Part shown: positions 35,154 to 44,367 of the stretch, piece by piece
How positions within the stretch are numbered: position 1 is the stretch's first letter
Layout: every line of letters begins with the position of its first letter
Origin: JACOMS01 sp051252005
Lineage (GTDB): Bacteria; Pseudomonadota; Alphaproteobacteria; Caulobacterales; Maricaulaceae
Assembly (NCBI GenBank): GCA_051252005.1
Contig: JBPOEZ010000011.1
Span: 1-64,000 of the forward strand
DNA length: 64,000 bases
Reading direction: 5' to 3'
Program-made: the position numbers and the translations under genes
The notes under the pieces: generated by a model
Databases searched by the model: none
Seen by the model: only the letters and a program-made list of their open reading frames with translations
What the model was told of the DNA's origin: nothing

Positions 35154-35372
35154 TTACACGAAGCCTTTGAACTTGTCTTTGAAGCGTGAAACGCGTCCGC
35201 CGCGGTCCAACAGTTTGGCGTCGCCGCCTGTCCAAGCTGGGTGAGTTTTGCTGTCAATATCGAGAACGAGGCGGGAGCCTTCTTTGCCGTATGTTGAGCG
35301 TGTTTGGTATTCGCTACCATCAACCATTTGCACAGTGATAGTATGGTAATCGGGATGGATGTCTTTTTTCAT
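35154..35372 (-). CDS. rpmE: 50S ribosomal protein L31 (cysteine-free form)
   Basis: 72-aa L31. MKKDIHPDYHTITV and DSKTHPAWTGG identify the type A family, but the four cysteines of the zinc-binding form are missing, so this is the zinc-independent version that alphaproteobacteria commonly carry. AGGAG lies upstream of the ATG. Single-gene transcript with its own terminator. Confidence 0.95.
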   Translation of the reverse strand: MKKDIHPDYHTITVQMVDGSEYQTRSTYGKEGSRLVLDIDSKTHPAWTGGDAKLLDRGGRVSRFKDKFKGFV

Positions 35373-35479
35373 GTGTTTTCTCCTGCCCCAGACAAAGGGC
35401 TCTGGTCACGGGTTTACTTTGGATGGTCCCCCGCTCGAAGCACGGCGTATAAGACAAGACGGGGTTGGGGTCAAGCGGC

Positions 35480-36319
35480 CTAAAGCGCCTTTAAAATGTC
35501 TGCGTGATGACGAAGGTGATCGTCCATAAAGCTGGCAATAAAGTAATAGGAATGATCATAACCTTCTTGGCGGCGATAATTCACAGATTGCCCCGATTTT
35601 TCACACGCAGCCAGAAAGGTACTTGGGTCAAGCTGTTCTGCGAAAAAGTTATCCGCCATACCTTGGTCAATGAGCAATGTGGCCGATGACGGCGATTCTA
35701 TAACCAAGTGCGTTGCGTCATAAGCGCCCCAAGCTGCTTTACCCTCACCGAGGTAACCCGTGAACGCTTTCTGCCCCCAAGGTACATTGGACGGGTTTGT
35801 TATCGGCGCAAAGGCCGAGCAAGATTTATAGAGGTCAGGGTTCTTTAGGTGGAGCGTGAGCGCCCCGTGGCCACCCATTGAATGACCGCTAAGACCGATT
35901 CGGTTCATATCTACGGGAAGGGTTTCAGCAATCCATGCGGTGAGCTCATCCCGCACATAAGTTCCCATCTTGTAGTTCTTCGCCCAAGGCATACGCGTCG
36001 CATCCAGATAAAACCCAGCCCCGCTCGCGAAATCCCAACTCTCCTTATCGTCCGGAACATGATCGCCGCGAGGTGATGTGTCCGGCGCAATCAGAACAAT
36101 CCCAAGTTCAGCCGCGAGTTTCTGCGCGCCTGCTTTTGTGACAAAATTCTGTTCGGTACAGGTGAGGCCAGAGAGGAAAATAACCGCCGGACAATGAGCG
36201 TCAGCCGCTTGAGGCGGCACAAACACGCCGACTCGCATCGGGCATCCACAGGCAGGAGAATCATGTTCATAAACAAACTGATCGCCGCCAAACATTTTAT
36301 TGTGGGATATTGGAGTCAT
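35480..36319 (-). CDS. fghA: S-formylglutathione hydrolase
   Basis: 279-aa esterase-D-type serine hydrolase that splits S-formylglutathione to formate and glutathione. Motifs are FLSGLTCTEQNF (oxyanion), the nucleophile in GLSGHSMGGHGAL, an Asp in IDQGMADNF and the His in GYDHSYYF. The ORF extends to 36370, but the ATG at 36319 has AGG six bases upstream and starts MTPISHNKMFGG, as in relatives. It lies 66 bp downstream of the class III alcohol dehydrogenase, forming the glutathione-dependent formaldehyde detoxification pair. Confidence 0.94.
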   Translation of the reverse strand: MTPISHNKMFGGDQFVYEHDSPACGCPMRVGVFVPPQAADAHCPAVIFLSGLTCTEQNFVTKAGAQKLAAELGIVLIAPDTSPRGDHVPDDKESWDFASGAGFYLDATRMPWAKNYKMGTYVRDELTAWIAETLPVDMNRIGLSGHSMGGHGALTLHLKNPDLYKSCSAFAPITNPSNVPWGQKAFTGYLGEGKAAWGAYDATHLVIESPSSATLLIDQGMADNFFAEQLDPSTFLAACEKSGQSVNYRRQEGYDHSYYFIASFMDDHLRHHADILKAL

Positions 36320-36385
36320 ATTAACCTGAAAATCTATTTTTTGTTGGCGATGCAATGAAGCATCGAACACGTGAAAACTTTTAAC

Positions 36386-37492
36386 CTAAAACTCCACCAC
36401 ACTCCGAATGCTTTTACCTGCGTGCATCAGGTCAAATGCGTCGTTGATTTTTTCGAGCGGCATTTTGTGTGTGATGAGCGGGTCGATTTGGATGCGGCCA
36501 TCCATGTACATATCGACGATAGAGGGGACATCTGTCCGGCCTCTTGCGCCGCCAAAGGCTACGCCTTTCCAGCTTCGGCCTGTGACAAGCTGAAACGGGC
36601 GGGTGGAGATTTCTTTGCCTGCGCCGGCAACGCCGATGATATAGCTCTCGCCCCAGCCTTTATGGCAGCTCTCTAGCGCTACGCGCATCACATCAACATT
36701 GCCGATACATTCAAACGTGTAGTCAGCTCCGCCGCCTGTCACGTCAACGATATGCCCTGTAAGGTCATCAACGTCGTTTGGATTGATAAAGTCCGTTAAG
36801 CCGAACTGGCGCGCCATTTTTTCGCGGGCTGGGTTAAGGTCTACGCCGACAATTTGTTTTGCGCCGACCATTTTGAGCCCTTGGATTACATTGAGGCCGA
36901 TGCCGCCCAGTCCAAACACAACGCAGCGTGTGTTTGGTTCGACTTTCGCCGAATAAATGACAGCGCCGACACCTGTAGTGACGCCGCAGCCAATATAACA
37001 GGCCATGTCAAACGGCGCGTCTTTACGAATTTTAGCGAGGCTTACTTCGGGGAGAACCGTAAAGTTAGAGAATGTAGAACACCCCATATAATGCAGTATT
37101 TTCTGACCCTTATAGGAGAATCGTGATGAGCCATTGGGCATGAGGCCTTGTCCCTGTGTCGTGCGAACGCTTTGGCAAAGATTGGTTTTGGGATGGAGGC
37201 AATACTCACACTCGCGGCACTCAGCCGTATAAAGTGGAATCACATGGTCTCCGGGCTTAAGGGAGGTCACACCTGCGCCCACTTCGCGGACAATTCCTGC
37301 GCCTTCATGGCCTAAAATAGCGGGGAAAGCGCCTTCAGGGTCTTCGCCGGATAGAGTGAATGCATCCGTGTGGCATATACCCGTAGCCATGATCTCTACA
37401 AGAACTTCGCCAGCCTGCGGGCCTTCAACGTCTATTTCTACGACTTCAAGGGGTTTTCCAGCTTCGAAGGCTACAGCGGCGCGTGACTTCAT
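36386..37492 (-). CDS. frmA: S-(hydroxymethyl)glutathione dehydrogenase / class III alcohol dehydrogenase
   Basis: 368-aa zinc MDR enzyme that oxidises the glutathione adduct of formaldehyde to S-formylglutathione and can also reduce S-nitrosoglutathione. Catalytic zinc ligands are in GICHTD and GHEGAGIV, and the structural zinc loop is CRECEYCLHPKTNLC. The NAD-binding loop is VFGLGGIGLNVIQG. The ORF extends to 37507; the ATG at 37492 has GGAGAGAG upstream and starts MKSRAAVAFEAGKPL. Cotranscribed with fghA. Confidence 0.95.
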   Translation of the reverse strand: MKSRAAVAFEAGKPLEVVEIDVEGPQAGEVLVEIMATGICHTDAFTLSGEDPEGAFPAILGHEGAGIVREVGAGVTSLKPGDHVIPLYTAECRECEYCLHPKTNLCQSVRTTQGQGLMPNGSSRFSYKGQKILHYMGCSTFSNFTVLPEVSLAKIRKDAPFDMACYIGCGVTTGVGAVIYSAKVEPNTRCVVFGLGGIGLNVIQGLKMVGAKQIVGVDLNPAREKMARQFGLTDFINPNDVDDLTGHIVDVTGGGADYTFECIGNVDVMRVALESCHKGWGESYIIGVAGAGKEISTRPFQLVTGRSWKGVAFGGARGRTDVPSIVDMYMDGRIQIDPLITHKMPLEKINDAFDLMHAGKSIRSVVEF

Positions 37493-37593
37493 CACTCTCT
37501 CCAACATTATTTTATGGGCGGTTAATTATATCTTTGCCTCATAATGATAAAGGGTGGCCTGAAATCAACCCCATTTTTTATGATAGATAGACA

Positions 37594-38778
37594 TTGAACA
37601 CACCTCTCTCACATAACGCACAGAAAGCCGTTCCGGTTTACTTCGGCGCTTTGGACGGGTTTCGGGGTGTTTTGGCTTTGTGCGTGGCGATTTATCATAC
37701 ATTTTGGTTTTCCCACATAAACAGCACAGCTTTTTTTAATAACGGCCCAGTGATCATCGATCTGTTTTTTGTGTTTTCCGGTTTTCTTATTTACCGACTT
37801 TATCATGATCGTTTGGACACGTCGGAGCAGGGGGCAACCTTTCTAAAAAGACGATTTGCACGCCTATATCCTATTCACATCTTCATGCTAGCTGTCTTTA
37901 TTGCTTTCGCACTTGTCCGTATCGTCGCGAACGATATGGGGCTAACGACACAAGACCCTGGTGAAATCCTACCGTTTCAAGCGGGTTCCGAAGAAAGTAT
38001 CTATAACATTCTTACGCACCTAACCCTTACCCAAGCTATGGGCGTTTCAGGTAGCTTGACGTTTAATCCGCCGAGCTGGACCATCAGTGTCGAGTTCTTT
38101 GCCTATTTTGTTTTTGTGCTTTTATATTTACGGTTCCCCCCGAAAACTACGAAGCACTTCATGCTTGTAGGCTTCATGATAGCGGTAGTATATTTCGGCC
38201 TTTCGCGCTTAAAGCCAGACATGAATATAACTTATGATTTAGGTTTCTTTCGCTGTTTAGCTGGTTTTTTCACTGGCGTTGTAGCGTCTTGGGTTTACGG
38301 CCTTATACAATCCCAGAACCTGCAGCGTCTAAAAAACATCGGGGCGAGAAAATGGCTTGCTCTTGAAGTCCTCGCCCTCGGAAGTTTCCTGCTATTCGTC
38401 ATTTACATGCCCGGGAAACTTCAATTCTTTGTAGGCCCTTTTGCCTTTGTTTTCGTTCTAGTTTTTGCCTTTGACGGCGGCCTTATATCTCGTTTTATGT
38501 CTTTGCCTGTTTTTCGGTATCTGGCTAAAATTTCCTATTCTGTATATATGGTACACGCTATATTTGCGATCACGCTCAACATCATTGGGAAAAAACTGCT
38601 GCCTTCTATTTATATTGAGGGGCAGTGGAGCGGAGACTTATTCTTAGTGCCATACCTTTTACTGGTTATTGGGTTCTCGCACATAACTTGGACGTACATA
38701 GAGCGGCCTGGGCAAAAACTACTTGAAAGTCTGCATTTTCGTAAATGGTTCACAAGCAAGATCAAAGCACGCATATAG
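37594..38778 (+). CDS. Acyltransferase 3 family (OafA/YrhL-like)
   Basis: 394-aa inner-membrane acyltransferase with about ten hydrophobic helices. The N-terminal signature is ALDGFRGVLALCVAIYHTFWF (catalytic His), followed by VDLFFVFSGF-type IIDLFFVFSGFLIYRL. Such proteins O-acetylate or acylate surface sugars, LPS or peptidoglycan. The only plausible start is TTG at 37594 with no strong Shine-Dalgarno, so expression may be low or the start uncertain. The nearest glycan genes are the CapD/heparinase pair about 7 kb away. Confidence 0.88.
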   Translation: MNTPLSHNAQKAVPVYFGALDGFRGVLALCVAIYHTFWFSHINSTAFFNNGPVIIDLFFVFSGFLIYRLYHDRLDTSEQGATFLKRRFARLYPIHIFMLAVFIAFALVRIVANDMGLTTQDPGEILPFQAGSEESIYNILTHLTLTQAMGVSGSLTFNPPSWTISVEFFAYFVFVLLYLRFPPKTTKHFMLVGFMIAVVYFGLSRLKPDMNITYDLGFFRCLAGFFTGVVASWVYGLIQSQNLQRLKNIGARKWLALEVLALGSFLLFVIYMPGKLQFFVGPFAFVFVLVFAFDGGLISRFMSLPVFRYLAKISYSVYMVHAIFAITLNIIGKKLLPSIYIEGQWSGDLFLVPYLLLVIGFSHITWTYIERPGQKLLESLHFRKWFTSKIKARI

Positions 38779-38815
38779 GCTTGAAAACAACGGCGCAAAA
38801 CGCTAACCGAAGCCT

Positions 38816-39277
38816 ATGACTGGAACAGCTTATAACGACCTCAATCAACTTGGCGCGGATGCCGTCCTTCCGGCCACGCCAGATGAGGCGGTTTTGGAAC
38901 GGGTGGCAAGCCCGACGTCTGAACCGTACATGATACGCCTATCCTGTCCGGAGTTCACATCCATATGCCCCGTGACGGGACAGCCAGACTTTGCCCACTT
39001 GGTCGTTGATTATATTCCGGATGCTTGGATTGTAGAATCAAAGTCATTTAAACTTTTTCTCGGTAGTTTCCGGAACCATGGAGGCTTCCACGAAGCCTGC
39101 ACCACAGGCATAGGTCAACGTCTTGTGCGCGAACTTTCACCACTCTGGCTCCGCATTGGCGGCTATTGGTACCCGCGGGGGGGCATTCCTATTGATGTAT
39201 TCTACCAATTCGGCAAAGCGCCTGATAATGTCTGGATTCCCGACCAAGGCGTGCCGCCATACCGCGGCCGAGGGTAG
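38816..39277 (+). CDS. queF: NADPH-dependent 7-cyano-7-deazaguanine reductase
   Basis: 153-aa unimodular QueF that reduces preQ0 to preQ1 in queuosine synthesis. The catalytic Cys is in TSICPVTGQPDFAH, the substrate Glu is in VESKSFKLFL, and FRNHGGFHE is present. Length matches the short T-fold type. No queC, queD or queE is in the window, so the pathway genes are dispersed. It sits between the acyltransferase and cysE. Confidence 0.95.
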   Translation: MTGTAYNDLNQLGADAVLPATPDEAVLERVASPTSEPYMIRLSCPEFTSICPVTGQPDFAHLVVDYIPDAWIVESKSFKLFLGSFRNHGGFHEACTTGIGQRLVRELSPLWLRIGGYWYPRGGIPIDVFYQFGKAPDNVWIPDQGVPPYRGRG

Positions 39278-39352
39278 TCATCGCGCGTAATATTCAAAAA
39301 TTATTGGCAATTTAAAGGTTCGCTCCCTATCTTAAGGGGAACGGAGACCATC

Positions 39353-40186
39353 ATGGCAAATCTCAATCTCGCAACTGACACCAGTACGGACGAATGTGCT
39401 TGGACCAAACTACGGCAAGATGCTGCAATTCATGCGGCGCAAGAACCAGCTTTATCCTCATTATTACATGGCACAATCCTAGAACAGGACTCGCTTGGCG
39501 GCGCTCTAGTCAATCACTTGTCAGAAAAGCTTGCTACGGCTGAGTTTTCGCCGCTAAAGCTAAGGCGAGTCCTAACTGATGCTATCGATATGGACCCTAT
39601 GATTGTTGAAAGCGCAGCGCGTGATCTACTCGCGGTCATGGAGCGAGATCCAGCGTGCCGTTCCTATTTACAGGCTTTCCTGTATTTCAAAGGCTACATG
39701 GCGATACAGGCGCACCGTTTTGCTCACGCCCTTTATAATAATGAACGGGAGCTCCTCGCTTTTCATCTTCAAAACCGTAGTTCTGAACGGTTCGGCGTCG
39801 ATATCAATCCTGCTGCTAAAATTGGACACGGGGTCATGCTTGACCACGCTACAGGGTTTGTGATGGGCGAAACCGCCGTAGTCGGAAATGACTGCTCCAT
39901 ACTGCAAGGCGTAACGCTAGGCGGTACAGGTAAAGCCCACGAAGACCGTCACCCGAAAATTGGAAACAATGTCCTGATCGGAGCAGGGGCTTCTATACTT
40001 GGTAACATAAAAATTGGTGACCGCGCGAAAATCGCTGCTGGATCTGTTGTTTTAAAAGACGTTTCACCGCAATGCACAGTCGCAGGAGTGCCAGCCAAAC
40101 CGGTTGGCGGCCCATGTTGTAATAATCCCGCCGGATCCATGGATCAAACCCTCGGCGAGTACGAAAAATCAGGAGATACGAAATGA
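39353..40186 (+). CDS. cysE: Serine O-acetyltransferase
   Basis: 277-aa CysE that acetylates serine for cysteine synthesis. The N-terminal helical domain is followed by the left-handed beta-helix (hexapeptide repeats), with the catalytic His-Asp region in IGHGVMLDHATGFVMGE and GVTLGGTGKAHEDRHPKIG. GGAG precedes the ATG. Its end overlaps the DUF3126 start by 4 bp (ATGA), so the two are coupled; this pairing is standard in alphaproteobacteria. Confidence 0.96.
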   Translation: MANLNLATDTSTDECAWTKLRQDAAIHAAQEPALSSLLHGTILEQDSLGGALVNHLSEKLATAEFSPLKLRRVLTDAIDMDPMIVESAARDLLAVMERDPACRSYLQAFLYFKGYMAIQAHRFAHALYNNERELLAFHLQNRSSERFGVDINPAAKIGHGVMLDHATGFVMGETAVVGNDCSILQGVTLGGTGKAHEDRHPKIGNNVLIGAGASILGNIKIGDRAKIAAGSVVLKDVSPQCTVAGVPAKPVGGPCCNNPAGSMDQTLGEYEKSGDTK

Positions 40187-40398
40187 CACCCGAACAAATC
40201 GTCAGTGTTAGAAATTACCTTTGCAAACGTCTTGGGACCGAAGGAATCACGATTAAGCCCCGCAAAGTTGCGGATAGCGTTGAAGTCTATCTTAACGACG
40301 AAATCTTAGGCCTGCTTTATATCGACGACGAAGATAAAGACGATATCTCCTATGATTTAAACGTCTCCATTCTTCAACAAGACATTGACGACGCATAA
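40183..40398 (+). CDS. DUF3126 family protein
   Basis: 71-aa acidic small protein (SVRNYLCKRLG, GLLYIDDEDKDDISYDLNVSILQ). DUF3126 proteins occur almost only downstream of cysE in alphaproteobacteria, so a role tied to CysE or sulfur metabolism is inferred from context; no activity is known to me. It overlaps cysE by 4 bp and the next gene starts 3 bp after its stop. Confidence 0.9.
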   Translation: MTPEQIVSVRNYLCKRLGTEGITIKPRKVADSVEVYLNDEILGLLYIDDEDKDDISYDLNVSILQQDIDDA

Positions 40399-40401
40399 TT
40401 C

Positions 40402-40923
40402 ATGACAATTTATGCGCTAGACGGTGTGTCACCAAAATTGGCCGATGACGCTTGGGTGGCCCCGACCGCTGATGTCATGGGCAATGTAGAACTCGAAACC
40501 CAGTCTTCGATCTGGTTTGGCGCCGTCCTTCGCGGCGATAATGATCTTATCAAAATCGGAGCGAGCTCCAACATTCAAGATAACTCCGTTCTCCATACTG
40601 ACCCAGGCCAGCCACTTGTAATCGGGCAGGGTGTGACCGTCGGACATAAAGTCATGCTTCATGGCTGTACCATTGGCGACAATTGCCTCATTGGCATCGG
40701 TTCGACGATCTTGAACGGTGCGGTCATTGGCAACAACTGTATTATTGGTGCGCATGCTCTGATAACAGAGGGTAAAATCATCCCGGATAATTCCATGGTG
40801 ATTGGAGCCCCCGGAAAAGTCGTGAAAACACTCTCAGACGCTCAAATAGGCATGCTGAAGATGAACGCTCAAGTATATGTTCACAATGCCGCGCGTTTTT
40901 CTAAAGGTTTGGAAAAAGCATAA
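40402..40923 (+). CDS. Gamma-type carbonic anhydrase family protein
   Basis: 173-aa left-handed beta-helix protein. LRGDNDLIKIG, NIQDNSVLHTD and VTVGHKVMLHGCTIGD carry the three metal-binding His of gamma carbonic anhydrases. The family also includes PaaY/CaiE-like proteins, so carbonic anhydrase activity is likely but not certain. Third gene of the cysE-DUF3126 operon. Confidence 0.9.
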   Translation: MTIYALDGVSPKLADDAWVAPTADVMGNVELETQSSIWFGAVLRGDNDLIKIGASSNIQDNSVLHTDPGQPLVIGQGVTVGHKVMLHGCTIGDNCLIGIGSTILNGAVIGNNCIIGAHALITEGKIIPDNSMVIGAPGKVVKTLSDAQIGMLKMNAQVYVHNAARFSKGLEKA

Positions 40924-40946
40924 GCCTGTTGGGCTTTCGGCTTTTT
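40913..40946. terminator. Bidirectional terminator between carbonic anhydrase and GYF-like genes
   Basis: An outer stem AAAAAGC/GCTTTTT encloses an inner stem AAGCC/GGCTT, with T-rich and A-rich flanks. It overlaps both convergent gene ends and could serve either direction. Confidence 0.5.
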
Positions 40947-41547
40947 AATCTTTTCTCGCCCAAAGCTCTCTAATGCGCTGATCCATGTCCGCGCCTATAT
41001 TAAACCACGCCGTTTTATTGTGAAAGCTATCTAGAATAAACAGCCTGTCCTGTTTCGAGAGTGTTCGACTCAAAGAGCTACGCAAATCATCCGCTGAAAT
41101 TGCTCCGCGCAAGAGCCAGACCGTATCGCCAATCCTCTGAGCTGTGCCGTGGGTTTGCAAGGCTTGCAAAAAAGGCATGCCTTGAGCAGAGCGTATTTCT
41201 GCCATCACAACCAAGACCGTCGGCGCAAGCTCTTGTCGAGCCGCAGGACTATATGACTGCCCAACCGCGATAGGCGCAGGCTGTTCTTGACGGACCCGCA
41301 TATGGTCTGTCTGGCCCATGACGGGCTGCATCATGTTTTGCTGGGCAAGATACTGCGAATGGGCGAGCCATTGATTGTAAATTGGAAAGGCCGAAGCCTC
41401 GAAATAGCCTCTCGACGGGTCCGGCGTTATGAGAGACGTTCCAATGATCCGGCCTTCTTCGACGAAACCCTGCATTTGAACATGCGCATACGGGCCGTAA
41501 GACAGGCCATCAAATTGCACATACCATTGATCCGGCGTCGGGGTCAT
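40945..41547 (-). CDS. GYF_2/DUF4339-like domain protein of unknown function
   Basis: 200-aa protein. The first about 60 residues match the GYF_2 pattern: QWYVQFDGLSYGPYAHVQMQGF followed by GRIIGTSLITPD, a fold that usually binds proline-rich or membrane-protein tails. Residues about 65-110 are Gln/Pro-rich and probably disordered. Residues 110-200 form a second small domain (VLVVMAEIRSAQG, FLQALQTHGTAQRIGDTVWLL, DRLFILDSFHNKTAWFN) that I do not recognise. The ORF extends to 41601; the ATG at 41547 begins the domain directly. Divergent from the rhomboid gene. Confidence 0.72.
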   Translation of the reverse strand: MTPTPDQWYVQFDGLSYGPYAHVQMQGFVEEGRIIGTSLITPDPSRGYFEASAFPIYNQWLAHSQYLAQQNMMQPVMGQTDHMRVRQEQPAPIAVGQSYSPAARQELAPTVLVVMAEIRSAQGMPFLQALQTHGTAQRIGDTVWLLRGAISADDLRSSLSRTLSKQDRLFILDSFHNKTAWFNIGADMDQRIRELWARKD

Positions 41548-41668
41548 AAGAGCTTCATAAAGTGGTCGTGATTTATGGTGGCGATTCTGTGAAAATCCCA
41601 AGAAATTTGTTTGCTTGTCCCCATAAATTGATTTGGATTTATGGGGAGGAAGCCTTTAAAGCCTCTCT

Positions 41669-42340
41669 ATGTCTAATGAACCCATGTTTAATATCGAAGA
41701 ACGCGCACCGCTTTGGCTCGGAGGCATACTCATCTTTATTCATGCCGTTCGGACGTACGGCCCTGAATTCTTAAATGCCTTCATAGTGCAATGGGGCATC
41801 CTTGTGCCTTTTGACATGCCCGGGGCGGCTATGCCGCGCCAAATAACGAGCTCTGTCTTGTCAGGCTTTATACATGCTAGCTGGAGCCATGCTCTCGTCA
41901 ATACGGGGATGTTAGTCGCCTTCGCAGTCATAACCTATAGAGGGCTGCGCGCGCGGCAATCAGACAGAACCTCACGAAACCTGCGTAACCTATTGCCAGT
42001 TAACGCATTTTTTCTTCTTATTTTCCTTGCAGGCGTTGCGGGCGGCAGCCTTTTTCAGTGGGGTTGGTGGGCATTGGTCAATACTGAAAGTGCGGCCGCG
42101 GTTGGCGCGTCAGGCGGCGGATCAGCGCTATTTGCGACGGCAGCTTGGGCTATAGGTGGACGTCAACGTCTCATTATGTTTGGCATGGGCTGGGCCTTGC
42201 TGAACATTGTTTTTGTTGTGGCTGAGCCTCTATTAGGCCCGATAGCTTGGGCGGCTCATCTAGGCGGTTATGCCGTCGGGGCAATGCTGGCGCCTTATTG
42301 GGTCAAACCCTTCAGCACAGGTTTTTCCATCACGCGATAA
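41669..42340 (+). CDS. Rhomboid family intramembrane serine protease
   Basis: 223-aa polytopic membrane protease with six hydrophobic helices. It has the HxxxN pair in SWSHALVNTGML, the catalytic Ser in VGASGGGSALF and the catalytic His in WAAHLGGYAVGAM. It cleaves membrane proteins within the bilayer; the substrate is unknown. The last 46 bp overlap the opposing GDYXXLXY-like gene. Confidence 0.9.
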   Translation: MSNEPMFNIEERAPLWLGGILIFIHAVRTYGPEFLNAFIVQWGILVPFDMPGAAMPRQITSSVLSGFIHASWSHALVNTGMLVAFAVITYRGLRARQSDRTSRNLRNLLPVNAFFLLIFLAGVAGGSLFQWGWWALVNTESAAAVGASGGGSALFATAAWAIGGRQRLIMFGMGWALLNIVFVVAEPLLGPIAWAAHLGGYAVGAMLAPYWVKPFSTGFSITR

Positions 42341-42864
42341 GGATACCGAACGCCGTCAAGCTCTACGGCGGCAAGCCTCGCGATAGATTGCTTGTTTACG
42401 GCAAGCTCTACGCGTGCGTGACGGGCCTGTCCGGGCGACAGGAGTGGCTTCATTTCGTGCGTTGGGAAAAAGGCGTCAAAATTATAACGCAGATGAATGA
42501 CACTGCCCTCTCGAGAAATCACTGTGCCCCTTATTGAAAAGGCCGTTTCGTTTTTGTCTATTTTTGGCTTATCCTTACTGATCCCAAATGGGTAAGCGAT
42601 AAGACCTGGCCCTGGCTGCATGTGCACATACACAACATCGAAGGGGTGGATGTTGTCTGTGCCGGAGACTTCTGCAAGGTCAAGAGTGTTAAGCTCAAAC
42701 ATTATTCCCACATTGTCAGTATCAACAGGTGTGACAAGTTCTGAGGGGAACGCAACACGGGCATCCTGAGAGGCGATATGCCAATATTGCGCAATCGCGA
42801 TAAAAGGAATTCCAGCAAGTATTACGCCTGATAGAAAAATACGCGAGGCTGAGGGTGCGGACAC
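42295..42864 (-). CDS. GDYXXLXY-family membrane-anchored protein
   Basis: 189-aa protein with one N-terminal hydrophobic anchor (IFLSGVILAGIPFIAIAQYW). The body resembles the GDYXXLXY family that accompanies DUF2157/DUF4401 membrane proteins (VYVHMQPGPGLIAYPFGISKD, ELAVNKQSIARLAAVELDG). The signature itself is degenerate here: the expected place reads VGIMFELNTL. It begins directly after the DUF2157 gene, as is usual for this pair. Function is unknown. Its 3' end overlaps the rhomboid gene by 46 bp. Confidence 0.72.
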   Translation of the reverse strand: MSAPSASRIFLSGVILAGIPFIAIAQYWHIASQDARVAFPSELVTPVDTDNVGIMFELNTLDLAEVSGTDNIHPFDVVYVHMQPGPGLIAYPFGISKDKPKIDKNETAFSIRGTVISREGSVIHLRYNFDAFFPTHEMKPLLSPGQARHARVELAVNKQSIARLAAVELDGVRYPYRVMEKPVLKGLTQ

Positions 42865-44262
42865 TTATATCTCCTTTAGGCGTCTGAGGCGATGTTGAGG
42901 CGCATCAGGGTCGAACTGAGCTTTACCCAAAATTGCCATAAATCCGAATCCAACACAAAATCCCATAGTCAGTATCAAGATGTTTTGACTGCTTTCAAAG
43001 AAGACTGGTTTAAAGGCCAAGTCGGCTTGCAGGGCGAGGACACCTAACCCAATGACAGAGAGCAGGAGACGGCCGCGCCGAATATTGTTCAAAACAAACA
43101 TCAAAGCACTCGCCGAGATAATACCGCCCATAAACATTCCGAAAGCCGGGTGCAGCTTTACGCCAAATTGAGAGGGTATAATTTCATTCAAAAAGGGCTC
43201 AAACCAAATAACCAACGGGAGCAGGGCATAAAGGCAGACGAGAAGGCCTATAGCCCATAGCGTCATCCGGCCATGACGTCGGCGGAGTAAGCTGCTAACG
43301 GCGATGAAGAAAAGGCCGGCCCAAACCACCATAGCCCAAGCAATTTTTTGTATTCCGCCGGTCTCAATGTTTTGGCTCCAAAGGGCATACTCAGGATGCA
43401 GGCTATAATGCTGAACGCCGATTAGCCCTATAATCGTGAGGCTCCACGCCAGAAGAATATGAATAGGCGCGCTGCCAAACTCATAATCATCAGCCGCCTT
43501 GGCGACGTGAAGGTGAGCACCGCCGAGGACAAACAGGCCAGAGGCAAGATAAACTGGCGGCATTACGCCGGCTTGATACTGCATCCAAGCAAATCCGCCG
43601 ATCCAAATGTACGTGACAAAAGCTGCTCCAAAAATTGCGGCGCGAGATTTCAAAACGGAGGCCAGCCAAACCTGCCCACAAATAAGAACGGGCAATAAGA
43701 ATAAAAACTGGGACGGGAGAAGGTAACCATCGAAGAACAAAGCGGCCCAAACAAAACAGGCAGAAACAGATGTCATTAATCCAACATGGGAAAATGTAAG
43801 ATAAGCCACAACAAGCGAAGCAAAGGCAAACAAGCTTAGCCCGCCTGAGGTTTGCAAAGGAAAGCCAAGTTGAGTCGAGGCGGTGAGGAGCATGCCAACA
43901 AACCCTAAAAGGGCTGTCAAAACCGTAAGTTCTCCTAGACGCGGCTTATTGAGCCCCTTTGCTAGGTAGGCTGTCCACAGGGCAGTCCAGATGGTAGCCA
44001 TACTTGTGAATATCCGAAGGCCAATAGATTGCCCTGTGTAATAGCTCCAGATGCTCGCAGTAACGGCTGCGAGCCAAAAGAGCAGAGATAGAACGAGGCT
44101 TATGTGAGAGTGGCGAACCTCTGAGGTGAGCTCTAAGACAATATTGGCCGGACTATCCGTGGTTAGGCGGCGTTGTTGGTCGAGTAATAGCGCACGAAAG
44201 CCAGCCGCATCGCCGCGCGGAAACCGATCCCTCGGATCATTGTCGTTTGCTGTTGTATCCAT
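42865..44262 (-). CDS. DUF2157 multi-pass membrane protein
   Basis: 465-aa protein with about twelve hydrophobic helices after a 65-residue cytoplasmic N-terminus. The architecture and pairing with the GDYXXLXY-like gene fit the DUF2157/DUF4401 family, whose function is unknown. The ORF extends to 44310; the ATG at 44262 has AGGG nine bases upstream and starts MDTTANDNDPRDRF. Divergence from typical family members is high, so the family call rests partly on context. Confidence 0.75.
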   Translation of the reverse strand: MDTTANDNDPRDRFPRGDAAGFRALLLDQQRRLTTDSPANIVLELTSEVRHSHISLVLSLLFWLAAVTASIWSYYTGQSIGLRIFTSMATIWTALWTAYLAKGLNKPRLGELTVLTALLGFVGMLLTASTQLGFPLQTSGGLSLFAFASLVVAYLTFSHVGLMTSVSACFVWAALFFDGYLLPSQFLFLLPVLICGQVWLASVLKSRAAIFGAAFVTYIWIGGFAWMQYQAGVMPPVYLASGLFVLGGAHLHVAKAADDYEFGSAPIHILLAWSLTIIGLIGVQHYSLHPEYALWSQNIETGGIQKIAWAMVVWAGLFFIAVSSLLRRRHGRMTLWAIGLLVCLYALLPLVIWFEPFLNEIIPSQFGVKLHPAFGMFMGGIISASALMFVLNNIRRGRLLLSVIGLGVLALQADLAFKPVFFESSQNILILTMGFCVGFGFMAILGKAQFDPDAPQHRLRRLKEI

Positions 44263-44367
44263 TTGGAACGCCCTGTCTCTACAGAGCAATTTGATGCAAA
44301 ACTCGTGCACATTTAGGGCTTCAGCATAAAGTTTTGCTGTTTTTTATGATTTAGGGCTGTGGATAGA

